A stretch of 64,000 bases of DNA from Tetrahymena elliotti 4EA (lineage: Eukaryota > Ciliophora > Oligohymenophorea > Hymenostomatida > Tetrahymenidae), in NCBI GenBank assembly GCA_000231825.2, contig AFXF02001841.1, positions 47,818-111,817 of the forward strand, read 5' to 3'. This document shows, one piece after another, positions 27,138-38,333 of this stretch. Position 1 is the first letter of the stretch, and every line of letters begins with the position of its first letter. The position numbers were made by a program, and so were the translations under genes. The notes under the pieces were generated by a model. It did no database searches. It saw only the letters and a program-made list of their open reading frames with translations, and was not told the origin of the DNA.

Positions 27138-30100
27138 ATGAAGAATAATTATTTTGAAAATAGCTCCCAAAAATAATAGTAGTAGCAATTCATTTCTACT
27201 CCCTGTAAGAATGACAAATATGATTTTTCTGATGATCAAATTCTTAATTCTAACAGAAAAGTTGAGGATGCATTCCATTCTTATTGTCAAAATAACCTCT
27301 CTCCCATAAATAACTTTCCATTTATGAGTAAAAGTCATTACATGACATCTCCTATACAACATAATAACAAGAGGTAAAAGATTAATTTAATCAAATGCTC
27401 TTGCTATAAATAAATATATACAATTTGAAATATATATCAATATACGCAATCAAAATTTATTCTCTTATTTATTATATTATGAGATTTGTTGCTCTTAAAT
27501 AGATTTACATGAATTTATTTTTTTTATTTTGCTTAATTTAGCTATAAGAATATGAAGAATGTTTTTAGCCCTGCAGTTGCCCATAATGCCTAATATGGAA
27601 AATACGCTCCTATAGGATATAACCCAGTTCATATGGTTCCCCCTCCACACCATTATCATGAATATAATCCTTTGTAAAAAGATGAATTTGAGTCTGATTA
27701 TCATCCAAATGTACCTCATAGCCATAAGTCAGCTATTACTCCTGCAATTAAATAGCAATAGCCTGTAATATTGCTTAATGGAAAACCTTCAAACTACCCT
27801 TCAAGCAAACTTTCTCACTTTGCAAACTAGAATTTAAGTGAAAATCTTAATAACTACTATGTCTATCAGTCACCTGTATTCAAAATGACTTTTAGCAATA
27901 AGTAATAATTTATTTTAAAAAATAGAAAAACAGTTTTTATCTTTAGTTTTAATCAATTCATCTATCTTCTATCTAATCTATAAAAAATCAGTCAATTAAA
28001 ATCATTACAGAGCGAACTAAAAAGGATAATTTAACACTCTAAATTTTTCTTGTTTTTAATTGATTTTTGAGATTCGTTTAATTGATTAAATTAAGAATTT
28101 GGCGGGATTCTTTTTATTATCACAAAAGATTAAAATACTTACTTGCTCAAATCTTTTTCTTTTTATCCATAGAAAATTTGTATATTTATCTTTTTTTATT
28201 AAATTAAGAAACCAGTTTGAAAAATTTATTGATTCGGATTTTAACAAAGTTTACGTTGATGATTTCTAGTTATAGAGCTGTGGATCTAAATAAATCCTTC
28301 CCAAACCTTAAGACTCTGAAAATGAAAACCGTTAAATTTCTTACAAAAGAGTAATCCAATTCCATGATGAAAATGATGAAGAAGGTTAAGATGAAAAATA
28401 AAATTCAGAAGAAAAGAACAAAAATAAAAGCGAATCTTCTTCCATAATAAATGCAAAAAATCCTGTAAAAAAAGGTGATAGCCAAAATTCACATAAGTCA
28501 TACAATCTGTTTGAAGAAAATAACAATATTATTTAAAATGCCTTATTCGATTCTCAAAATACTTAAATGACATTCAACCCCTACAAAAATAGTCAAAGTA
28601 GTTAAATCAGCGATAATGCTACCACTGTTAAGAAAAACATTGATTTGCAAATATAATCTTAAGATTTTATTCAAACTGCATAAAAACCTTAACAGTAACA
28701 AAAGCGTAAACTTTTTGAATCTCCTCAAAGAAATGATGATAGAGATTTGCATACTCCTTCTACTAAAAAGAAGTCTTCTTAACTTCTTACTGGAAACTAA
28801 ATAACTTAACTAAGTAAAAAGAAAGAGGATAAAATTGAACAAAAGAAATAATTAAAGAAAGATAAACTCCTTCAACTTGAAAATGAGTAGATTTAGCTTT
28901 CTTCTAAAAAGGCTGAAAGTGGAAATATTGAATAAGAAGAAGAAGAGGAGAATTTAAAAAATCCACCTGTTGAAAAGTCTACTGCTGAAAAGGAAGATGA
29001 TCATGATCATCATTATGACGAAGAAGAAGAAGATCATATTGAAAAGTAATCTAATTCATCTGAAAATTCTCTTGTTGCTCCATACACTGCTTAAAACTCA
29101 TCAATCAAACCTTTAAATCATGGAGAAGATAGAAAAATTTGTTGCAACTGTAAAAGAACTAAATGCCTAAAATTATACTGTGAATGCTTTGCTGCTTCAA
29201 GAGTATGTGAAGGTTGCACTTGCTAAGGCTGTTATAACAAACCTGAATTTGAAGCTATGAGAAAAGAAGCTAGATAAGCTATTCTTGAAAGAAATAATAG
29301 TGCTTTTGATCCCAAAATCGATAGTGTAAATAAATATTTCAACAAACTCCATTCAACTAATATTTTATTTAATTTTAATTAGTAAAGTAAACTTAAATAA
29401 TTATGCAACGAAGAAGGAATTGATAGCGAATAGAAGGTACACAGTAAAGGATGTAACTGCAAAAAGAGTAATTGCTTGAAGAAGTACTGCGAGTGTTACT
29501 AGTTGGGAGTAAAGTGTACTAAGCTTTGTAAATGTGATAACTGTAAAAATAATATTAATCATCCTCATTCTCATGATGAACCTGATTCTAGATTAAATGC
29601 TACACCATCTGCTTCTAATATCATGGCAAGCTCAGGAAAAGTTCCTGCAAACAGCCGCTCCTAGTCAAACTAGTTAAATTTGGCATAAAACGAATATTCT
29701 TAATATAATCAATATAATTACTACTACGGTTAAGAAAATTATTAACCTTACTATTATTAGATACCATACGGTGGAGGCTACTACTGTTATAACGACTACT
29801 ACATGTATAATCAAGAAGAGCTTGGAGAAAATTCTGCAGGTGCACATATGATCCCTCATTATGAACACCCTTATTAGTATGGTTATGAACATTATAATGT
29901 TCCATAAGGTATGCCTCAGTAAAATAGCAAAAGTGGCAAGAAATATCCTCATCAATACCCATAATCTACTTATTAATACGAATAACTATCCAATAGAAAG
30001 AGAGCATTAAAGTAAGGAAACATTTATGAGGAATAATAATAATAGTACTATGATACTTATGGATACCCTTACATGCCATATCCTGAAAAGAAAAGAAAGC

Positions 30101-30867
30101 AAGCTTCTGCAGATGATAAGTAATTTGAAGGTTAAGCTGGGAATAAAGAATATAATGAAGAAATGAATTCAAATAAAGAAAACTGTGACATCTAAGCATC
30201 TAAGCTCTACATATCTCCAAGATTTAAAGAGAACTCATAAAATGATTTTTAAGAAGAACAATTACATTAAATTAAAAAGGAGGAAAACTAATCTAATAAA
30301 AAAGAGTAAAAAAATTGGAAAACTAAGCTTGAAAACGATAGCCATCAAAAGCAAAAAATTAAAAAAGAAGAATTTGCTGAGTAGCTTAAGACAATTAATG
30401 AAGATATTGAAGAAGAAAATAATTAAAATGCAGAATAAATAGAGGAAAATCAAGAAGAAGAATCTATTGAAGAAGAACAATAAATTGAAGCTTAATAGTA
30501 AAGTGATATTGAAGAAGATATTGAAAGTGAACAAATATAAAATAATCCCAAGCCTAAAAGATAACCATCTAAAAGAGAAGATAAAAAGAGCAAAAAGAGT
30601 AAGAAGGAAAATATCTCTTAAAATGTTGAAATAACCAAATCTCCCCATAATACTAGAAAAAATCAAAATTAAAAGAACTAGGAAGAGAAACCTAAGCAAT
30701 AAACTAATCAGAAATAATCTTCTAAAAAAGCAGCAGCACCAGCAGCCACTCCAAGTGCAACTAAGAAAAAAGAAAAAAAAAGTATTTAATAAGAAGAAGT
30801 TGAAGAAAAGCAAATTTCTACAAATTCAAAGAAATCTAACTCAAAGAAATAAAAAAATGTCTGTTGA
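27138..30867 (+). CDS. CRC-domain (tesmin/LIN54-type CXC) DNA-binding protein, copy A
   Basis: Four exons: 27138-27373, 27542-27901, 28209-29325, 29383-30867; 1065 aa. It carries two Cys-rich CXC motifs joined by a linker, the CRC domain that binds CHR-type DNA elements in LIN54/tesmin/TSO1 proteins. CXC1 (~510-546) reads [17 protein letters not shown] followed by further Cys; CXC2 (~595-632) reads [18 protein letters not shown] and then CKCDNC. The linker contains the conserved RNNSAFDPK. An intron (29326-29382) falls between the motifs. Before CXC1 is an acidic/His stretch ([14 protein letters not shown]). After CXC2 come a Tyr/Gln-rich region and a long Lys/Glu-rich tail with a basic, Ala/Pro-rich end. 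It is likely a nuclear transcription regulator. A paralogue lies immediately downstream in the same orientation. The 307-bp intron 2 is long and could hide an exon. Confidence 0.9.
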
Positions 30868-32834
30868 AAAAGTAAAGAATTCACAGGCAGACTGATTTGG
30901 TAAACTTTACTAGATTAGATCAACCAAAACAATTTTCCTTTTCCTTGATTAATTTTTACAACTATCTAAGTAAAAAAATCATAATTTTATGGCTCAGACA
31001 CTTTATTATAATACCATACCTAACGACCTACTTTTTGATAATAACAAAGAAATTCTAATATTTCTTTCTAATTTTTAAATAAAAGAAATTAATCTTATTA
31101 TCTATTCATAGACAGATCGATCCATAAATTTTACCTATATAAAACAAATGTATATATTAAATTAAATACTTAATTATTATATAAATTAATTAAATTGTAT
31201 TATAAATTATCTACATATCTACCTACCTATCTACCTTTTAAAATTTTAGATATTACTTATAATTTATTTTAATACCTCTTTTATCTTTTAAAGTTTACTC
31301 TTGCAAGTTGATTTTTTGTTTTAGTTTTTAAAAAATCTAAATATATTTATTTATTCCAAAATAGAAGCTAAAGATATCAGTACAAAATAATAACTTCTAA
31401 TAAAAGTAGATCATAAATAACATATAAGATTGTTAAAACTAATTTGAGTAATTCAATTAAAAATTTTTGAAAAAAATTGAATAAAATAATGATTAAATTA
31501 TTTAAAAAATAAAAATTTTTTAGAAAATTTTAAAAAACTCTTAAAATTAGTATTCAATTAATCTCACCTTTAGAATATATTATTTCATAAAAGAAATTTA
31601 GAGGGTTGAATAATCATCTTTTCCATTTAAAGATTTAATATCTAAATAAAGAATAAATAGCAAAAAAGTTTTTTTACATCCAAATTCGAATATATCAAAT
31701 AGCCCCAGTCTTTAAATAATTCATTCAAATTTTAAGAGGTAAGAATATTGAATTAGGTTTTATGGAAAATTGTTAACTTGAGTAAAACATTTATTTTTTC
31801 CTCAATTGATGTATGGACTACTTTTGCCAAATATATAAATTATAGATATCTTGTTTTTCAGTAATATTAATGATTAATGAAGTTAATTTTTTGATTCATC
31901 ATTTTCAAAAATAAATACTTTTCTTGAAATATTTTAAGAAAAAAATATGACAAATTAATTTTACATTAAAATTGCTTTCTTTAATTTTTTTTGTAGCAAA
32001 TCAAAGTAATTTAAAAAGTTGTTAAATAATAAAGTAATTATGTAATTTAAATAATATATTTTTTAGAGTAGAAATTAAATTATTTAAAGTGTTAAACTTA
32101 GAAAGATAAATATTTAAAAATATTAGGTATTAATTTTATTAATTATTTTAAATTATTTTTTTTTATTTTTGATAAATGCTTGCATATATCTCTCTATAAC
32201 TTATTTCATTTACCATTTTATCAAAATTAATTGAAAAAATTTTTGAGCAAGTGATTTCAGCAAAATAATTTTAAATATGTTCAGAAATAACTATGAATAA
32301 TAAAATATTTTGAAAAAAAGTGCAGTAAATAGTTGATGGATAAAACAAATTTTGCAAATAGATAGATGCAAATATATACAGTAAAAAGATAGAAAAACTG
32401 TATTAAACGAAAATAAGATTGAGTGGCAAATTTGAATTTGAAAGAGAGGGAAATTATAAATTCTTTACTAATTTTAAATTTCTTCTCCTTTTTTAAATTA
32501 AGAAGAAATATTTAATAATAGCGAACATTAAAGATTTATTAACAAAATTCAATGATTGATATTTTATATGAGATTAGTATGTACATAAATTGCGCATAAT
32601 AAATAATTTGTATTATGTTTCTTAATTAAATTGCTTGTTTGATTGCTTGCTTTTCTCTTTCTATTGATATCAATAAGAAAACATAATAAAAACAAATATA
32701 AAAATTAATTAAAGAAAACACTCTGTTTTTTAAAAAAGAAACAAAAAATATTAAAAAAAGTTGCTAGGTCAATCACCAAAACATATTAAAACTAGTGATA
32801 AGGAAGAGTTAAACCTCCTAGATCTCTAATACAA
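30868..32834. other. Intergenic region between the two CRC genes, no gene seen
   Basis: Nearly 2 kb of A/T-rich DNA with short ATCTACCT repeats near 31205-31237. No coding frame was supported. The promoter of the second CRC gene should lie in its right part. Confidence 0.45.
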
Positions 32835-35800
32835 ATGAAAGACTCAGCAAAATCTAATTTATAAACTCCGAAAAAGGAAGGTAAAACTAAAATTATTCTC
32901 TTTTTTCTTTCATAAATTTCCTTGTTTTGGATTCATGATGTTTATTTTGGTGGTAAAATAGATGATTATCAAGTAGTATTAAGCATCTTTGTTTGCTTAA
33001 TTAAGCAAAAATTTTATTTTTATATAAAAAAGGGTTTACAAGATATGATAAGACACCTTCCGCAAATAAAATGGTGACTCCTATTAGTGAGAAAAAAATA
33101 AATACAGTAATAAATGACAACTAAGCTATTTTTAAATCTCCTATGTAAGAATTTTTGAACATTTTTTTATTTTTCTACCCAGCTTCACTCTAATATTAAT
33201 GCATTAGAAATTCCTTTTTTAAGCATGAAATATTATTTTTGCTTAAACATAAATTGGAAATATTTTTTAAATTAAAAATATAAGGATTGGCGGTTCTCAT
33301 TTAATTACTGGATAAAACTTAAATTGTTCTCCCACATACCAGGGATATGTAGACACTCCATTTCAACCTCTAACTTTCCCATGCGAGTAATAGGAGCTTA
33401 TCTATTTTTCTTTTAGTATTTTAGTTATTATCAATAAAAGATACAGGATTAAATGAATTTAGTTTCTTATCTATTATTATCCAATAAGACAATCCTAAGT
33501 AGAGACTATCAATATTTATATTTAATTAAATATAATTAAAATTATGAAATATCTATCATGCATACATACAAACACTTATGATCTACAATAATTTCACATA
33601 AGTTTATCTCGCTTTAATTAGCGAATACCCATACATAATTAAATATTTGAAATTTAAAAATAAATCTTCTATTAATATCTGAGCTAAACCAAACTTTTTA
33701 GCATATTTATTTTTAATTTAATAGATATCCTAACATAGATGCTCACTTCAATAGCCCATTTAAAAGAGACTTTAAAGGCATGGTCCATCCAATTATTCAT
33801 ACTTAAACTGCATATCCCTTCAAATTTTAATAATATATCAGCAACTCTTCTAGCCCATTATAAGATAAAGCTAATAATAATCAACCTGAGTTTTTATAAA
33901 ATAACTTTTTCTAATAACATGAAGAAGTAGAACAATCTATCAATTAAAATGGCGAAGAATAAAAAAACTTTGAAAAATCAAATATTGAAACTGATTTAAT
34001 TTTTAGTGAATAAAATGGGATTAGCTTATTAGCTTGTGAAACCTTATGTAAGGATGCTAGAGATTAAGATTCCAATGCTTCAGGATCAGTCATAATGAAG
34101 AAACCTAAATTTATTGTAGAATTCAAAAATTAGTAAGATTTTTTTTCTTTCTTCAAGTTAGTTTGTTTGTCTTAGATTAATTTTAAGAATTTATTGGAAG
34201 ATATATTTATTTATGCTTAATAAATTTTATATTAAAAAATAGAAGTGAGCTCTAAGATTTTAAGGACAGTGATGAATTCAAATAATTAATTAGCAAATTA
34301 AACTTTTCTGATAATTATTTTGAATTTGAAATTCCCTCAAACGAATCTAATTTAAATGGAAAATCTTTATTTAGTGGAGGTTCTCGCTTCTCCAAAAAGA
34401 ATTTTTCTTCTCAAAGAACACCACCATTTAAAAATTAAATGGGTAGCAAATATATTTCACCTAACCCTTATTCTAGACATTAATTTATGATGCAAAAAAA
34501 TCCTCCTTATTAGTACCCTATGAACTCTTACTATTACAATTAAGAATTGCCCGCATCAGCTAATTCTCCTAATATGAAAAACAATATCTTGAATAGAAAT
34601 TTTCCAAATGATGCTAGAGTAATTCCTAGATTATATGGTCCATTCGGAAATAATAAACCAGCTCCCATAATTTATTAAAATAAGTAGTTAGGAAAGCTAT
34701 TGTTTGATAATAATCATGAAAAAGAAATGAGTGATAATGAAAACTCGAACTCAGAAGATATAATTAAAAATATAAATTTAATGTAAAAAAAATAAGAAAG
34801 TAATAGTGATGATTAATCACCCTAATAAGATTCTAAATACAACTCAGTCTAAAAATAAACTAGAAAAATATTAAAGGAAAATGATGATAAAAATGACATA
34901 TTTGAAGATGCTAATACCATTAATTTTCCTCTTAATGAAGATTAAAAGTAAAGTCTGAAAGATAAACATAAAAAAATCCACAATAAACCCAATACCACAT
35001 TCCTTTAGTAGCAAATATAAAATATTAAAAAGAATAACTCTGAAAGAAAAGAATCAAAATAAAATATTTCTTCAGAAATAAAAGAAGATATTGAAGAAGT
35101 TTAATTAAAAAATCCCATCATAGCTTCATCTGCAAAAAGAGTACATGAAAATAATGAATGTCTCACTGATCAAATTAATGAAAAGCTTGAAAATAGTAAT
35201 GGTTATGCTTTAACGACTGCTAAAAAAGCTAGATCAATCTGTAAAAATGAAAGCTTAAATTAAGATAGCATAAATAAAAAAAGACGTCACTTTGATACTC
35301 CTAATATCAAAAAGAATGAGTTTTCTACTCCTTCAACAAAAAAGAAATATGATCTACAATAATTATAAAAATCAAACTAAGATTAAGGTTTAAATAAAAA
35401 ATCATCAACAAAAAATACTTTAGATTCTAAAACTCAAAGTTCCAAAAATAGTAGATCTCTCTAGTTATCATAAAAATAAAATAATACTGTTTCTGATTTT
35501 TCTAGTGAAATTACTAACAATTTAAAGAAATAGACCTTATTTAATCATGAAGAAGAAGCACATCATAGTCATAGTCACAGTCACAGTGATATGATGTGCG
35601 ACCATGATCATGAGCATTAAGAAAAAAGTGAAATTTAAGATAGAGATATGATGGCTGAAGAAGAAGATTTATTAGAAGGCGAAGAAGAAGAAGATTAAAA
35701 TTTATAAGATGTTGATGAAAATGATAAAAAAGAATGCTGTGGATGTAAAAAAACTAAGTGTTTAAAACTTTATTGTGAATGTTTCTAGGCAAAGAGATAT

Positions 35801-36644
35801 TGCGTAGGTACTAATTGCTAAGGCTGCCTTAATAAACCACAATTTGAAGAGTAACGTAAACAAGCGATGGAGCTTATACAATAAAGAAATAGTAGTGCAT
35901 TTGAACCAAAAGCAGAAAAGGTAAATTAATAAAATAATCAAATAAAATTTAGTTTTTTGTAATAAGATTTTAGCTTTCTTCTGCTGCTACAAAATATTTT
36001 AGATTTTATTTCATTTTAAGTAATATTTTTATTAATTGTTAATTTTAAAATAATAGAGTGAATAATTCTACAAGAATGATAGTGGTTCTAAGGCTACTCA
36101 CACCAAAGGATGCAACTGTAAAAAAAGTGATTGCAGAAAGAAATACTGTGAGTGTTTCTAAATGGGTGCTAAATGTACTCATCTTTGTAAATGCTACAAT
36201 TGCAAAAATAGACATGATTCAAACTCTCATTTCTATAGTGGAAGCAAACAAGGTATGCCTATACATTCTCTATATATGGATGGTGTTCCTTCTCATATTC
36301 CCCCTCACCCTCACTTAATAGGAGTTCCTCACTAATACCCTTTCAGAGGATCTAATTAAGGTCCAATAATATTTTAATACCCTTCTATGTATCATCCTCA
36401 TTAGGTTTAAAATTATGGAATATATGATAACTGGAACCATTATTATAATCACCAAGAATATAATTAGTAGCGTCAGGGAGAATCTTCAAATAATAACAAC
36501 AATAGTAATAACCAAAGCTAGTAAGGATAATAAAGTGCTGAATTTGACAACACACCTAGATTTAACAGTGTTAAAAGATAGTAACCAATTTATTAAAAAT
36601 CGAGTATCCCTGTAAAAGATTTTCAAAATTCTATGATAGAATGA
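32835..36644 (+). CDS. CRC-domain (tesmin/LIN54-type CXC) DNA-binding protein, copy B
   Basis: Six exons: 32835-32880, 33033-33144, 33285-33386, 33725-34132, 34243-35920, 36057-36644; 977 aa. CXC1 (~721-757) begins [21 protein letters not shown]2 (~801-837) begins [18 protein letters not shown] and ends CKCYNC. The linker again has RNNSAF-like sequence (RNSSAFEPK), and the intron between the two motifs is at the equivalent place in copy A, so the genes are paralogues. A His/Ser/Asp-rich stretch (HHSHSHSHSD, then CDHDHEHQ) precedes an acidic run and CXC1, echoing copy A. The N-terminal ~700 residues are long, Asn/Lys/Ser-rich and probably disordered. The tail is Tyr/His/Pro-rich. The first exon is only 46 nt. 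Role inferred: sequence-specific transcription regulation in a nucleus. Confidence 0.9.
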
Positions 36645-36799
36645 TAGATTAAAAACAAATAAAAATTATAAACAAAATAGTTTGGTAACTTTATGAATTT
36701 AAAAAAGCTATGAATTCTCATTTTATGGTGATTCTTTCATGTCTATTTAATATATAAGTTCTATGAATGAATGTGTTAGATTGAATACATAAAATTAGA

Positions 36800-36821
36800 T
36801 AATAATAATAATAATAATAAA
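36800..36821. repeat. AAT microsatellite
   Basis: A run of seven AAT/ATA trinucleotide units just downstream of CRC copy B, in noncoding DNA. Such simple repeats are common in AT-rich ciliate intergenic DNA. Confidence 0.7.
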
Positions 36822-36870
36822 AAATAGAATTCGAGCTTAGTTCAATTAATTCAAAATATATTAAAAATTA

Positions 36871-37625
36871 TATAAAATGTGTAAAACTTCGTAATATTTA
36901 TTGATTTAATATTTTTCTGCTATTATTGAAAATAGCTATATAAATTTATATTATTTCCTTCTAAAAATATTTATTTTAAAAACAGTTATGGGATTATCTA
37001 ACAATATACTAATTCAATTAAATTATAAATATTATATATTTGCTATTTCTTTTAAGCAAGCATCTTAATCATCAAAAAACTATTTGATTTGTTTTCTAAG
37101 AAATATCAAACTTTTTAGATTACTTTAAAATATGTTAATTGTTTATTCTCTACTGGAATAATATTTTTCTAATATTTATACAAATAAAAGAAATTAATAA
37201 TTGTATTTTTTTTTTTGCATAATTATTTATTTTTGAGTCAAAATAAAGAGTTCTTAAAATAATTAACTTTAATTCTATTATTTACATTATGTAAAAATAA
37301 TATAAAATGAGTAAGATTTTGTAATCTTTAATGATTTAATTTTCGCAGTTAACTATTTGAAAATTGTTTTATAAATCAACAAAATTAAGCTTTTTCTTTA
37401 GTAAATTTATTTATCTCATCTTCAATAAAATAAAGTTAAATAAAAATACTAAGAAGCCTATTATGAAATTTATAAAAAATATAAAAATATTTTTCTAAAA
37501 TCTGTAAAATTTGTATTATCTTTTGATTTATTTTTTCTTGCTATTTGTATTACAAATTTATACGATTCTCTTTAAAAGTTGTTTATCTTACACTCAATAA
37601 ATAAAGTTAAAAATAAAATTAGAAA
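36871..37625. repeat. Three diverged dispersed copies of an AT-rich element
   Basis: Copies begin near 36871, 37301 and 37485. They share the order: TATAAAAT-G-GTAA-A-TT, GTAAT or GTATTAT, TTGATTTA, a TTTTC-GC or TTCTTGCTATT block and a TATAAAT-like segment. Copies 2 and 3 also share a downstream block ATCAATAAA-TAAAGTTAAA. The copies are heavily diverged. No coding potential is visible; the role is unknown. Confidence 0.45.
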
Positions 37626-38333
37626 GTATAGAGGGTAATTCTTTTTAATTAAAATTGGTCTAAAAATTATATTTATTATTTGTAAATTTTTATCTTTTAA
37701 AATTTATTAATCGCTTAATTTAACTGATTGATGGAGATAAATTTTTCAAATATTCTTTTATTAATATTTTTGTGGTAAATTTTAGAATTAATTGTAAGAT
37801 TTACAGCTACATTTTTTAAGTGAAAGTAATAGAATAACTAGAATTAATTTTTATTTTAATTGATTTTACATATTTACCATACAATTTATTTTAATTTCTC
37901 TCTTGTTTTTTTTGAGAACCTTAATAAAGTGTAGAACAAATCAAAATTTAACCTAAATTAAATCAAAGGTTTTTATGGAATATTGAGAAAGATCCAAATT
38001 ATAAATTAGGGTGAGATCATCAAGATTAATAATAATGAGATTTGAAGAAAATGGATGTTTTAAAGAAAAGTTATTTATTGAAATAGAATAATAATTTGGT
38101 AGGGTTGTGCTCAAGGTTTTGATCTAATAAATATTAAATTAATAAATTAACATTCTTAGGAACGAGTGGATGGCATTAATAAAAAGATTTCAATAGAAAT
38201 AAAGAAACAAATATTTCTAATATTTTACTTATCTAATTTATTTAAGTATTACTAATAGATATAGCCAAATTTACTCATTCAAATTCTATTTTAACAAATA
38301 ATTCTATAAATCAAGCAAATTTCTCTCTTAAAT

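Noticed and set aside
30262..30813. 183-codon minus-strand frame, Leu/Phe/Ile-rich, resembling a membrane protein
   Set aside because: It is the antisense shadow of the Lys/Glu/Gln-rich tail of CRC copy A (AAA/GAA codons read as TTT/TTC).
36058..36615. Short plus-strand frames with ATG starts (MNNSTRMIVV..., MEYMITGTII...)
   Set aside because: They are out-of-frame readings of the last exon of CRC copy B, whose true frame encodes the second CXC motif.
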